Below the pieces are notes generated by a model. That model was not told the origin of the DNA and did not search any database. It saw only the letters and a program-made list of their open reading frames with translations. The position numbers and the translations under genes were made by a program. From Lepidostoma basale (taxonomy: Eukaryota > Arthropoda > Insecta > Trichoptera > Lepidostomatidae): a stretch of 64,000 bases of DNA. How positions within the stretch are numbered: the first letter of the stretch is position 1; every line of letters starts with the position of its first letter. The stretch spans positions 434,001-498,000 of the forward strand of contig JAHDVF020001222.1 in the NCBI GenBank assembly GCA_022606425.2, written 5' to 3'. Positions 15,001 through 23,930 of this stretch are shown here, one piece after another.

Positions 15001-17202
15001 AAAGTTAGTAAGAACCCTTTTCACGAAAAAAAGCCAAATGTGAAATTTTGTTAGTTGGAACCCTCTTACTCTCAGGTGACAAGATGTAAAAATAAAATAT
15101 TCATTTGTTCCATTGACAATTTGAATAATTTCTTCAATATTATTTTCAAGTTCTTGCTGATGTTAGATTGTTTTAAGTGCCTAATTACAGCCCATTTTTA
15201 AAAAAAAGGGTGGATGCGTGTAACATAAATTAAATAAACACAAAAGTCCAGATCGTCCATGTCAACAAGTACACCATCTAAAATGAACATTATGTGTTAA
15301 AATATTTTTCTTTTGTTATTTTTTTTTATTTTATATGATTTGTTTAAGATTTATTTTGTGGATGTTGGACGATCGAAGTGTGCGTGGGAGATGCCTATTG
15401 GTGGCGATGAGGTTCGCAACCCATCACACCGCGTCTCCCGCGGGGCGAAAAGAGAAGGATGGTGCCGCATCGGTTAAAGTGTGACAGTCCATTCATTCTG
15501 CCTACCCTTTCGGGGAGACGGCGTGATGGTTAGTAAGTTAGTTAGTTACTTACTTTTATAATGCCCTGATGAAGCTTGGGTACAATTGAAACTAGTTGGC
15601 ATTATTACACAATTGTAACCACCCAATGGTGGTTATTATACAAAGTGTTATTTTATATATTCAGAAGAGTGCTTCATATGAAAATATATATTATTGTTTA
15701 TATTCTGTTTCTTTCAGAGCCTTGCTCTTTTTTTAATATCTCAATAGTAACACTTACTAACCGATATATAATTTTAATTGCGAAAATGAACCGAACCTTC
15801 CATTGTTTCCGAAATAATTCAGGCTACACGCTGATTGTGAAGTTGCGACGTATGGGAGTCACGCCGCGAGACGCCTCTTCGGAGACTCCTGATCTGCTAA
15901 CGGCCCAGCCCTCAGGCCCCGCCACGGTGCTCACCATGTTCCACACGGAGCCGCTGCATCAGTTCCTGTTGGACAAATTTCCGGGAGCTCAGCTCAAGTC
16001 AGTTCTTTACCTCTAAATAGCTTTTATCTCAAACAAGTCAATAAATGTGGTTATTTCTTTAATTAATAGGTTTGTGGGAACATGTCCTTTTGTAAGTAAA
16101 TTTTATTTTGATATTCATTTGAAATTTCAAGTAAAAATGTCACCGAATAAAAGTATTTAAAATTATATTTAATACAATTTCAAAACTGCTTTTCATTAAC
16201 AAAGAGGCTTACCTTAATATTGTTCACTATAGCTACAGTTGATTCAATGATAATAAAGTATTCTCATTATAACTCCATAAAAACTTTGTAACAAGATGTC
16301 ATTCCATAGAGATATATGTTGAATATACATGAGATCTAAGTGAAATAACAGATATCAAGATATTTGTTGATTATTTGATTGACTATTGGTAAGACCGGCT
16401 ACCAGAACCAACCTGCCTCTGGTGACACCGGTGGGAAGAGAAATTAATCTGCTGAACCCGGTCTCCTCGGAGATTGACGTCTTTCATATTAGTGAAAGTA
16501 CTTTCAGAAGGCAAATACTCTTGTCTTCCTAATGTGAAACCATTTCTCGTAGTATACTATACGAGTATACAATATATTATTTGACCTGTTCTCAACAGAT
16601 GCCTTTGACCTTAATTTTGTAATGTCTATTGATGAAATAAACCCATTTGATTTGAAGGTTGATACCAATAGTCCCATTTCAAACATGTAGACCATTAGAT
16701 TATCAATTAGAGTGTTTACTAAGTCATTTTATAGTCCATTGTTTTGCCTGAAGCTCTGGCGGGAGCGAAAGTTGTTCGATAAAACAATATTACGTGCTGT
16801 GAAAACGAAGTACACGAGTGTTTTAAATTATTTTTGACAAAAATACAGTTTAAGTAACTAAAATGTATATGTATAATATGATTTAGTTTTATCAATTAGG
16901 AAGTGTCATTTTTTACTTATTTATAACATTTATTTTTGTGAAAAAATTTTGTTAATTTTGATTTCTTAACTTTTGCGTACACTTTGAATTACAAGACTGA
17001 AATATTTGTCTCCAGGGAATCGTACCAAGGGCTGATGACGTACTACCTACCAGACATCACCATCATGTGGTCCACCATCTTCGGGGTGATGGAGGCGGCC
17101 AAGGCTACCCTCAACATCGAGGATTACTCCATCGGCCAGACCTCCCTCGAACAGATCTTCTTACAGTTCACCAAAGACCAGAGGGGGGCTTTAGATGATT
17201 AA
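1..17202 (+). CDS. ABCA-subfamily ABC transporter, 3' half (12 exons)
   Basis: Exons read at 1-100 (cut by the window edge), 1557-1682, 2772-2895, 5660-5781, 5881-6005, 7728-7914, 9336-9497, 11174-11331, 13251-13347, 14101-14286, 15823-15997 and 17016-17202. Every junction has AG/GT ends and keeps phase, giving 582 visible residues and a TAA stop. The first exons encode hydrophobic segments of the second membrane domain, followed by a Cys-rich extracellular stretch (exon 5660-5781) and a last membrane helix (5881-6005). The second nucleotide-binding domain is complete: Walker [10 protein letters not shown] (exon 9336), Q-loop GYCPQFDAL (11174), signature YSGGNKRKL and Walker [11 protein letters not shown] (13251), H-loop [13 protein letters not shown] (14101). 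The C-terminal regulatory part ends with the family's SLEQIFLQF motif. ABCA proteins are ATP-driven lipid exporters or flippases of plasma and organelle membranes. The NBD exons are strikingly GC-rich against AT-rich introns. The N-terminal half lies upstream of the window. Subfamily is secure; the exact orthologue (ABCA1/ABCA3 type) is not. Confidence 0.93.
304..706. repeat. 26-bp minisatellite, about 15 units
   Basis: Tandem array in the first visible ABCA intron. The unit is GAGGATGGACTGGAGAGGTA followed by GGCAGT (26 bp). A variant block (unit with GCGGTGAGGATAGACTGG followed by one with AACGAG.ATGGAATATAGAGG) recurs exactly 130 bp later (401 and 531), that is five units, so the array has a higher-order period. 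Long open frames across it on the minus strand are an artefact of the array. Confidence 0.95.
872..1060 (+). mobile_element. tRNA-derived SINE, copy 1
   Basis: The 5' part resembles a tRNA: box A-like GTGGCCGAGTGGCAAGTGC and box B GGTTCGATTCC (926-936). It is followed by a shared body with GTCTGGTGTAGAATCC and ACAATAAAATGG, and ATGTCATGAGAATCAATA near the end. Three other copies occur at 8815, 18165 (minus) and 32330 (3' part only), which shows it is a dispersed SINE and not a tRNA gene. Confidence 0.8.
1233..1397 (-). mobile_element. second tRNA-like SINE family, copy 1
   Basis: Read on the minus strand the segment starts with TCGGGTGGTGGTCTAGGGG and has a box B-like GGGTTCAAGTTTGGAC, then an AT-rich body (AATGATATTAGAATTTATTT on the plus strand). 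A close copy lies at 42289-42451 in the same orientation. Interpreted as a tRNA-derived SINE. Confidence 0.7.
1763..1942. repeat. short hairpin repeat, MITE-like
   Basis: Inverted arms of about 45 bp: ATTAATACACTTTTAATTTG.. near 1763 pairs with ..CAAATTAGAAATGTATTAAT near 1940, and both arms contain TTTTTACA..TATTTTGGTA. The loop is more GC-rich (CGACGGGAGCGAAACCGG). It lies in ABCA intron 2. Confidence 0.6.
1967..2720. repeat. inverted-repeat cluster of an AT-rich repeat family
   Basis: A block at 1967-2110 (CAAGGATTAATTGTATCTC .. GTCATTGGTTGGGTTGAGCG .. CCCCATTCCGCC) recurs as its reverse complement at 2482-2632. A second block (TAATTTATCCGCAATGGGTG .. TTGTATACATTCAAAATGTTG) is duplicated directly at about 2168-2257 and 2634-2720. 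Related copies lie at 6381, 6848 and 54303. No coding potential is visible, so it is probably a non-autonomous DNA transposon family with nested copies. Confidence 0.65.
2859..3250 (+). repeat. tandem triplication of an ABCA exon end with splice donor
   Basis: The last about 37 bases of exon 2772-2895 plus its donor and about 30 intron bases (starting TGATAATACCTAACTATGC) are repeated directly at about 2924 and 2987, a spacing of about 65 bp. In the second copy the donor GT has become AT (ATCAAATAATT). The third copy is split by a retroelement end and resumes at about 3212 with a GT-containing ATCAAGTACTT. Only the first copy keeps the reading frame into the next exon at 5660. Confidence 0.8.
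3020..3190 (+). mobile_element. non-LTR family A, 3' end
   Basis: Encodes the C-terminal tail of the family A reverse transcriptase (ends in frame with a Leu-Pro-Tyr-type AYPFGETA motif before TGA), then GACGGCGTGATG and a (TTAG)n tail. It sits inside the third copy of the ABCA exon-end duplication and is flanked by ATAATAATA runs. Confidence 0.8.
3465..3720 (-). mobile_element. non-LTR retrotransposon 3' fragment
   Basis: The minus strand, with one frame break, reads [13 protein letters not shown] .. [12 protein letters not shown] .. [11 protein letters not shown] .. LYGHRK. This is the usual C-terminal WxGH..RGRPRxRW..AQDRxxW pattern of insect RTE-like elements. Degenerate. Confidence 0.65.
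3795..5430 (+). mobile_element. non-LTR family A, two tandem degenerate copies with reverse transcriptase
   Basis: The better copy (about 4465-5430) has the RT core [20 protein letters not shown] and [11 protein letters not shown] (palm YxDD as YVDD), then thumb sequence with [25 protein letters not shown] and [12 protein letters not shown], ending AYPCGETA stop and GGCGTGATGG. Frameshifts occur near 4760, 5010 and 5100. Just before it, 3795-4260 is a second, more decayed copy of the same region. There is no endonuclease domain, so both are 5'-truncated and dead. It lies in an ABCA intron. Confidence 0.85.
6025..6345 (+). mobile_element. RTE-like retroelement fragment
   Basis: The broken plus frames contain [13 protein letters not shown], a decayed WAGHxxRRTDGRW-like stretch, EGRPRIDQK and [15 protein letters not shown]. 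This matches the C-terminal pattern ERTMLG..IARRTDGRW..YVQQWT of insect RTE elements. ABCA intron. Confidence 0.6.
6381..6955 (+). repeat. two copies of the 1967-type AT-rich repeat
   Basis: ACAACATTTTGAATGTATAC followed by AAATACTTGTAG..ACGAACAACTGGATTTCACCC starts at 6381 and again at about 6848. The first copy runs on through CAATAGAGACGAAGATGC and GTCATTGGTTGGGTTAAGCG. No coding potential. Confidence 0.6.
6962..7660. mobile_element. two family A 3' ends meeting tail to tail
   Basis: 6962-7235 (+) ends CTACCCCTTCGGGGAGATGG then CGTGATGATCATG. From about 7248 the reverse complement follows: ACCATCACGCCGTCTC .. (minus-strand MERMNEDRM and PRKTWHDQI) to about 7660. Both are truncated C-terminal pieces of the same family, abutting at their tails in the ABCA intron just before exon 7728. 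Confidence 0.75.
7960..8230 (+). mobile_element. non-LTR family C, 3' UTR end
   Basis: Contains CGTCTTTTATATTAGTGAAG, GACAAATACTCTTGACTTTAG and the terminal ATGCCTTAAACATTTTCC..TTGTAATGTC..ATAAACTGATTTGATTTGAT, the shared 3' end of family C (compare 10200-10330, 16440-16660 and 46400-46855). Confidence 0.65.
8815..9043 (+). mobile_element. tRNA-derived SINE, copy 2
   Basis: Same family as 872: GACCTTCGTGGCAGAGTGG, box B GGTTCGATTCCC, GTCTGGTGTAGAATTC, ACAATAAAATGG, and a full 3' end GTATACAGTAATTGGGTCC .. CCTGTTGTATAC. This is the most complete copy here, about 230 bp. Confidence 0.8.
9045..9300. repeat. inverted-repeat hairpin with about 60-bp arms
   Basis: CAGTGGCGGTACTACCACAG .. AAGCCCGGCTTGCGTAAGAA (9045-9112) pairs with TTCTTACGCAAGCCGGGCTT .. 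GGCAGTACCGCC (9247-9297). It directly follows the SINE and ends about 35 bp before ABCA exon 9336, the Walker A exon. Confidence 0.75.
9665..10330 (+). mobile_element. non-LTR family C reverse transcriptase C-terminus and 3' UTR
   Basis: The open frame from 9680 reads [50 protein letters not shown] and [15 protein letters not shown], the thumb and C-terminal pattern of jockey/CR1-like reverse transcriptases (DLGVxxDxxLxFxxH .. LVRSxLEYGSxVWxP .. RVQxKFLR). It stops at 10031 and is broken afterwards. The 3' UTR has GTCTTTCATATTAGTGAAAG. Confidence 0.75.
10340..11025. mobile_element. additional family C pieces
   Basis: 10340-10870 is a minus-strand family C C-terminus: [23 protein letters not shown]-like [12 protein letters not shown] and [12 protein letters not shown]. 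About 10925-11025 is a plus-strand family C tail with ATGCCTTAAACATTTATATT and ACTGATTTGATTTGATTTGA. Both are decayed and lie in the ABCA intron. Confidence 0.6.
11480..12115 (-). mobile_element. CR1/L2-like retroelement 3' end with adjoining SINE-like block
   Basis: The minus frame 11964-11656 reads [40 protein letters not shown] and [19 protein letters not shown] stop, the C-terminal pattern of CR1/L2-group elements (PxYLSDL .. GPxxWNSLPxSLR .. FKxxLKTxLF). Next to its tail (11480-11640) is a separate SINE-like block (TGTAAAACTCCACATTAAAT .. CTTGCTAAGGCATT). The same pair recurs at 39005-39500 and 30065-30660. Confidence 0.75.
12290..13150 (-). mobile_element. non-LTR fragments: family A piece and RTE-like C-terminus
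   Basis: 12290-12480 is a minus-strand family A piece (compare 7530-7640). 13150-12680 on the minus strand reads [61 protein letters not shown] and [19 protein letters not shown] with one or two frame breaks. This is the thumb and C-terminal region of a widespread insect RTE-like element. ABCA intron. Confidence 0.7.
13640..14035 (+). mobile_element. RTE-like element 3' end ([10 protein letters not shown] family), copy 1
   Basis: The plus frame reads [36 protein letters not shown] and [13 protein letters not shown], with frame breaks before the [14 protein letters not shown] end. A reverse-strand copy is at 44700-45170. It lies just upstream of ABCA exon 14101. Confidence 0.75.
14734..15080. 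mobile_element. MITE-like element with GTCACCTGAGAG termini, copy 1
   Basis: 347 bp bounded by inverted termini: GTCACCTGAGAGTAAGAAGG on the left and CCCTCTTACTCTCAGGTGAC on the right, followed inward by TTCCAACT. No coding potential. A second copy in the opposite orientation is at 22491-22873. I could not define a convincing target-site duplication. Confidence 0.75.
15390..15550 (+). mobile_element. family A 3' end, longer variant
   Basis: GGCGATGAGGTTCGCAACCC .. CACACCGCGTCTCCCGCGGG .. GGGGAGACGGCGTGATGG then (TTAG)n. The same extended end, in reverse orientation, is at 47965-48115, so this is a variant of the family tail. Confidence 0.65.
16385..16660 (+). mobile_element. non-LTR family C, 3' end
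   Basis: ACCAGAACCAACCTGCCTCT .. GACGTCTTTCATATTAGTGA .. CTTTCAGAAGGCAAATACTC .. ATGCCTTTGACC..TTGTAATGTC. Decayed C-terminus plus tail. ABCA intron. Confidence 0.6.
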
Positions 17203-17391
17203 GCTGATTGAGCACAACTGGTGGAATGTCTCGACTGTTTTATGTTTGTCTACAAAGCAATGTTCCTACTGCATGGTATAGTTAATATCCAACAATCAAT
17301 AACTTACTGAACGGATTAATTTTCTTTAGTTTTACGCCATGTTGTGTGGAGGTACAATTACCATTCAGAGTTACCATTTCACTTCACAATT

Positions 17392-17397
17392 AATAAA
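17392..17397 (+). promoter_or_regulatory. candidate poly(A) signal for the ABCA gene
   Basis: First AATAAA after the stop codon, 190 bp downstream. The region is AT-rich and further hexamers follow, so this is only the nearest candidate. Confidence 0.3.
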
Positions 17398-18164
17398 CAA
17401 TAGGTTTGGAATATGGAGATTCCCAACATTGTTCTGTCATAGACAATATCTATCATAGACAATATCTGTAATAGACAATATCTATCATAGATATCAATAG
17501 TATATGCTTACATATAGTTGAATAGCCTATGATGATAGGAGACGTCTCGTGAGTTGTGCGACATTGTAATGTACTCCTTGCGACTAAGCTCTGTGCGATT
17601 GTTTTCCAAAGCATCAGACAAAGAGAACTCAGATTAGCCTATTGGATAGGTAACACGAGGACTTATTTATTTTTTTATGTTATTCTTTTCTTTTTATATA
17701 AAAAATTTACGTACTTATTACTTTAATTTGTAAACATAAATATATTTTAGATAAACATTTACACATACTTCCTAGTATTTTACCGAGTAGGTAAGATATA
17801 CTTGTATGAGAAGTAGAGTAGGCGTCATTTGTATACGTTCTAATAGAACCGAGCTCTCCTAGTGTGTGAGGAAGATAGGATATTTATAGTCACTACCAAA
17901 ATATTGGATATACAATTACTAACCCCATTGCAGTGATGGGTAACCTTTTTATCTCGGCATGTCCAAAACTCTGAAAAAAATCTAGCTTGACCCGGGTGCT
18001 GTGATACATCTAGGAATTTAATAATTTTTGCAGCTCTAGTGAAATTAAATAGTTTTGTTTTTGAACTATTTATTTGTTAAAAATAATTAAAAATCAAAAA
18101 CAAATCATTATTTACATCGGTAACTTTTTTTGTGTACAAAGGGTTGTTTTAACCTAATTACTGT

Positions 18165-18350
18165 ATACAATTCGTTTTTAGCTATTATATTGATTCTCAT
18201 GACATGTGATAGATTGCTAATCTATCGCCATTTTATTTAATTCTACACCAGACCAATCACACTGCCTTTGGTCTGGTGTAGAATTCACGTGAACCCGGGA
18301 ACTTTGGTATGACAGTCAGAGTTCTTACAACTCCCCCACGAAGATCATAT
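18165..18350 (-). mobile_element. tRNA-derived SINE, copy 3
   Basis: Reverse complement of the family at 872 and 8815: TTGATTCTCATGACATGTGA, CGCCATTTTATTTAATTCTA, TGGTCTGGTGTAGAATTC. The tRNA-like part is decayed but the order of parts is conserved. Confidence 0.7.
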
Positions 18351-21300
18351 ATTTGCTAAATCTTCAGTTGAAGGTTGTTATTGTGTTCATTTTTAAACGC
18401 AAACGAGCGTTGCAATCTTCAACTGTTGGTTAGTTTCTTTCATTTGTTTTAATATTATTCAGCATGGAGAATAAGGTCTCACAAAAGTAGGGGGCATAAA
18501 CGGAAATATTGTGAGTACAGCCATTGCTAGATTTTTCAGAGTGCAAAAAGTATTTGGTTCCAAGTATTCAAAATATGTTTGTAGTGGCACTCTTCTTCAT
18601 TCTCCAAATGATTCCTTTATATTGTAGATTCGTGGGTTTAGACCTCAAGAATATATGAGTGAAGATCTTGGGCGAGAGTTCTTGGGCGAAAATCATCCCT
18701 TTAGGAATTGCTAATTGCTTTAGCATGTCATAGGTTACCCATCACTACCCTATTGGTTTATTAAACGCGCTTTATTATATATATTTATTTTTTATTTTAC
18801 ATTGATTGTATATAGATATAAACGTTATCTGTGACATAATGATATTTCAAATAGCCAAGGACAAACTATGATGTAATAATGTTACCGAATATCACAATAA
18901 AACATCCATCGGGAGAAGTCAGTATAAATGAAAAATGTTTGCAAAATTTCTGTCTGTGATTTATATTATTAACAAGGTGCTCGCCAAACACTATTGCTTC
19001 ATGGTTAGTCCATGGTGGCAGGCTACTTATTGTGATGAGATGGAAGATCAGAAACCAAAGTTTGAGGGATGCTATATTTTTACCTCTCTGTACATGGACC
19101 AAACAATATCAATAAATGTGATTTACTTTATTACAGATGTTACCGCCCGCTAAACGTGCACCATGTATTATATATGTATAATTTAAATTAATAAGTTCAT
19201 TACTCTTTTTTTCCCCGACAATGCATTTCAATAAGTATAAAATTAAAAGTATTTGTGTATATTTTGAAGTTGTGAATGTTGTGAATTGCATATGAATTTA
19301 TTTGTCAATTATTTTCAAAGTATAATAATTATTCTACAATAAAATTATTTATGGAAAGGGAATATACTTCTCGTAGATGAATGTTGTACATATTCACAAT
19401 ATACTTTTTCTGTGATTTTAAACTTTATAGAATTGCAAATCTTTAGTAATAATTCTAATATATGTTTGTCTGTGATCTTATCAAGTATGCACGTGTTTCA
19501 CTTTTCCAAGGGCTTTTAGAAAATAGTGTTGATGAGTGTGCCTTGTTGAATCCAATGTGAGGGGGTCATTGTGCTAGCCTAGCCTTTAGACAGAAACAGG
19601 TGCAGTGGGATCTGCTCTCTCCACTTGAAAACAAAGTTATCTCCGCAGATGATTTGAAAATATACAGTATCTATTGCGGATCTCTGCGCAGTGTTCAGTA
19701 TTAACTATTGTATTGGCAGTGATATAATTTATGATGTAACATCATCTTTGTGATATAATTTGTGAACGTAAAATGCATTGAATAGTGAAAATTGTTATTT
19801 ATTTATTTATTTAATATTTTATACTTTTACTACATTTCCTTTATAATATACCATTTAGTAACTTATTTTTATTGCAATTAAATGTTTAATTATTATTTTT
19901 AGTTTAAGATTATTTGAATGTAAATTGTTTTACATTATTATAGCTAACAGGAACCATAAAGCAATTTTTTTTACGTGTGTTTGTAAATGCGTTTTTACTT
20001 ATTAAAACACTTTGTTCACACTACTTCACATTTTATCTGTTGCCAACTGGTTCCTATACAGTCATAATCTGGAGGATCACCGAAGCAATGAGTTGGTAAA
20101 CCAACATTACCCATAAATAAAGTGTTAAATACATATATATATATATAAGCGTAGTTTTGCAATAATGTATGACCACAAAGTGAGTATTAATCAAATCAGT
20201 AACATAATAAAATAGTTATTTATGCTTGTTTTTGAGGTGGATTTTTTTTATCAGGTTTTACATTAAAATAATATCTTGATCTGGTGTTATTTATATATGT
20301 GACAATCTTCTTCTAATTTCTTGAATATATATTATTATCAGTGTTGCTACGAATATACAGAATATATATGTATATACATTACAACAGAGCGAACAAAAGT
20401 TACACCAATATTAGGACGAGTAAAACTGTGAGTACGCTTATTCTGTTTCTCTAATTATTATAATTATATTACATAGAATTGACTATTTCAATAAATAAAT
20501 TAATTGACCTTACATAGTGCTGTTTTAGATGAAAGATTAGTCGTTATTAAAAATTAACCGTTTTGTTTAGCAGGTCTAAATACCGTTAAGTGGAGCACAA
20601 TTTTTTTAATTTCCTTTTAAAGTTGGCAAAGCCATTGTCTTTGAAAAGTTCTAGGGAACATTGATTATTGTGCCGATATCCAATTGATGAGATTGCCTTG
20701 CTCCTACGCACGCATCAAACACAGGGATTAATATTATACGCGTGTTTCCGGAGGCGACGTGCCTTCTGCGTAAAATACTTGCTGGCGAGTACTTGATATA
20801 AAATATATTTGTGCCCAGAGAATGATGGAATTGTGTAATAAATCATTAAATTATCAAATTTACATCTTTTATTTACATTTCAAATACACCTGCAATAAAA
20901 GGCAAGATTTGTTGAGGTAAACGGAGGTGGGATATAAATAATAAATAAATTATAACAATTCAGTTTTATATTTATTTTATTTGTGTTTTCGAAATAACAT
21001 ATTTTAAACTATATAAATTACAAAAAAGAAAACTGTTAAAACAAATGAATTAAACATATAAAAATATAATATGGCAATAAATAAATAGAAATTGTAAATA
21101 ATAAATCCGAGCGGGCTCGACCGATCAAAGTGGAGTCGGTCAATTAATATCATATCTAATGATCAATAATAAACAAATCCCAGAGGTGGTCTCGAAACAT
21201 TTAGTGAAAATTACAGTTATAATAATTACTGGTTAAAAATATCAAAATTGGGTACAAAATGGTGCAGTTCTGCCACCAAACCGGTTAAAAGGAGCCCTGA

Positions 21301-22490
21301 ACCGCGGCGGGGGCGGATTACACAATATTCCCTATCACAAGTGTTTATTTGGAATGATTATCCTAAAAGGCAACTCTTTTTCTAATTCTAATCAATATAC
21401 AAATCTTATACATATACAAATCAATAAATAGCCACCACACGCAAGACAGGTGCGACGTAATGTCTCTCCGGTTGTCATGTTGATCCTTAATAATAATAAA
21501 TAAATATATTTAGCCCATATAAAATAGTTCCAGAATTAAAATACAGAATTCCACAGTAGAATGCCTAAAGTTATACAAAATTAAAGAGGTACAACAATTC
21601 ACGTGAGGATTACATAAGTAGAATATGTAAAAGGATGCTAAAAAAATACAAATGTATGAGACCTCGTAGCTGCTAGAAGAAATGAATATTTTGTTTTGGC
21701 AAGAAACTAGATGGGATAAAATACAAGTACATATTGACACAAGAACGTTATATATAATCAAGAAACGTCCATGATTCTATCCGAAATGTCACGTACATGA
21801 ATTATAATGAACTCTGACGCAAGCAGTCTCGAGACAAAGCAGTCTTTTACAGCGAACATCCTAGTTATTGCTTAGGTTTTCTGAAGTTTCACCGAGTATA
21901 CACACACAACACGCAAAGGTACATTTATCATTTGATTCTTTGGATATATTATTACACGCTTGTATTGCTACACAGGTATTCGATTGACTTCAAGACTCAA
22001 TTAATTACAAAGGGAAGCAAGCAGGCAACCAAAACATAATTCAATTAACAATATGATAGAGACAAGTATAAAAATAGTGCTGGCTGCTCCCTGGAGTATA
22101 ATAAGGTTCCTAGCGGATAAGATAAACACATAATAGACATACAAATTGACAAAACGTGATATTTATCAACAGTCATGTACCGCTCTTTACAAATTAACAA
22201 TGCCACTCCAAGGCTATAACATATTATTTACAAATATTGCATACTTAGGTACGGTATAACAAAAAGGTTTTCATTATATAATATATCAAACATTTTATAA
22301 GACATCTAAAATCATAATAATAAAAATGCACTCTTTCTAAATTTCTGATTCCATGTGAATTTATATGCCGTCACTCAGGCAATTGTAAATATTTTCAAAC
22401 AAAATTTATAAATTATTTACGTATTGTCTCTTGAACAATGGTAGAAAATCAGTATTGAATTATTAATATGAAATGTGATAAATACATTTC

Positions 22491-22873
22491 GTCACCTGAG
22501 AGTAAGAGGGTTCCAACTAACAAAATTTCACATTTGGCTTTTTTCGTGAAAAGGGTTCTTACTAACCTTATCTATACGTACAATTAAAAAAAACAATGTA
22601 ATAGTATCGTCATTTTGATGTTACGAAAAGAATCAAGTTCCATATGATCATTCAAAACACACGATTCACTGAAGAAGGATTCATTTAAACTTAGAACTTT
22701 ATTATTCCAACTGTTGCCAGACAAAATTTACACGTTTCTCGGTAAAAGAATCTCTGGAAATTGGAATAAAACCATTTTATTCCAAGATACACACCCGAAA
22801 CCAACAAAACTTTGACTTCATTTTTCACAGCTTTTTACTTTTGTCAGTTGGAACCTTCTTACTCTCAGGTGAC
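22491..22873. mobile_element. MITE-like element with GTCACCTGAGAG termini, copy 2
   Basis: 383 bp, opposite orientation to 14734-15080, with the same inverted termini and alignable throughout (ACACGATTCACTGAAGAAGG, AACTTTATTATTCCAACTGT). No coding potential. It lies beyond the USP stop codon. Confidence 0.75.
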
Positions 22874-22884
22874 GATTTGATAAT

Positions 22885-23520
22885 GCCTTAGACAGGCAAA
22901 AAATGTTTTAAAATAAAATATAATAAAACTTCTAGAAAACGGATGTTTTGATTCATATTAATTCTTTAATATGGAGTTTTACATCATTGTTCAAGAAACA
23001 ATAAATCTGTATTAACCGCCCTACCTATACGAACGTACGTGATACGTCTGCAATATTATCGCCCGAACACAACAAGCCGTATCCCGTACGTCCAGGTACA
23101 AACAAGTATACCCGAAATCACAGAAACGTTCCTACTTGCCCTAAGCATACGAATACGTTATACGGTGAGTTTAGTATTTCGAGGTCAGTTGAAGTTAACG
23201 TATATGTTCGTGATTTTCTGGTACATTGTAAATAAGTATTGTTATTGAGAAATCTTATTAAAAAAAAACGATGATTTTTTTCCTACTTTTTGAACAATTA
23301 CCCAAAGATAGGGCAGTTAAATAATTAATACAAATGAAAGAAGTTTTACTGTATTTTGTGGAAATGACAAGTTATTACCTATTAATCTCTTAATGCATTA
23401 TCATATTTAAGACATTTGATAAGGGCGAAACATGTCATTCCCATAAAATATGATAAAATTTCTAGAAAACAGACATTTTAATTTGTATTAAACAATGTAT
23501 AAATGTAGAATGGTGATCGA
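22885..23520 (-). repeat. two SINE-like blocks (AATATGGAGTTTTACATC family)
   Basis: 22885-23000 has TTGATAATGCCTTAGACAGG-type start, TTCTAGAAAACGGATG and TTAATATGGAGTTTTACATC. 23340-23520 has a related set (GATAAGGGCGAAACATGTC, TTCTAGAAAACAGACATTTT). Other copies: 11500, 30065, 30735, 31550, 39035, 42575, 52315. Origin unknown, with no tRNA-like boxes seen. Confidence 0.5.
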
Positions 23521-23930
23521 ACTCATTCAAAGTTAAAAGGAATGAAGCAAAGTGAGTAAGGAAAGTGGGAGGTCTAGAGTGGCAATGGAACACCTGCACA
23601 AAGGCACTTGCATACAATCCACACAAAGTATAACATATCATTAGATACTTTAAGCAAACGTACAAGTGAATTTGAAATAAAACAGCGTTGTTGAAAAGAT
23701 GTATTAGTAACATTTCTTGAGTTGTAAGGATGCGTCACACTTTTTGGTTGTCAAAACATATTCTTTAGAGCTATGCACACGCAGGCACGTCAGCACAACA
23801 CCCATTACCAAACCCAAACAAGAACAGAACATCTGGCAATATAATAAACATATATTATTCCTTTCTTCTACAAGACTTTGGTAGTAATGTAATATAATTA
23901 CCGCCTAAACATCATTGGTTTAGATTTGGT

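Larger units (their letters stand above)
17203..23930. other. intergenic/UTR stretch between convergent ABCA and USP genes
   Basis: AT-rich, without a convincing open frame on either strand. It holds the probable 3' UTRs of both genes, a minus-strand SINE (18165-18350), a MITE copy (22491-22873) and SINE-like blocks (22885-23000, 23340-23520). A small GC-rich patch (21285-21320, GAACCGCGGCGGGGGCGG) stands out and is unexplained. About 18360-21280 shows nothing I can name. Confidence 0.6.

Noticed and set aside
18935..19153. 72-codon plus-strand frame
   Set aside because: Chance-length frame in AT-rich sequence without exon signals.
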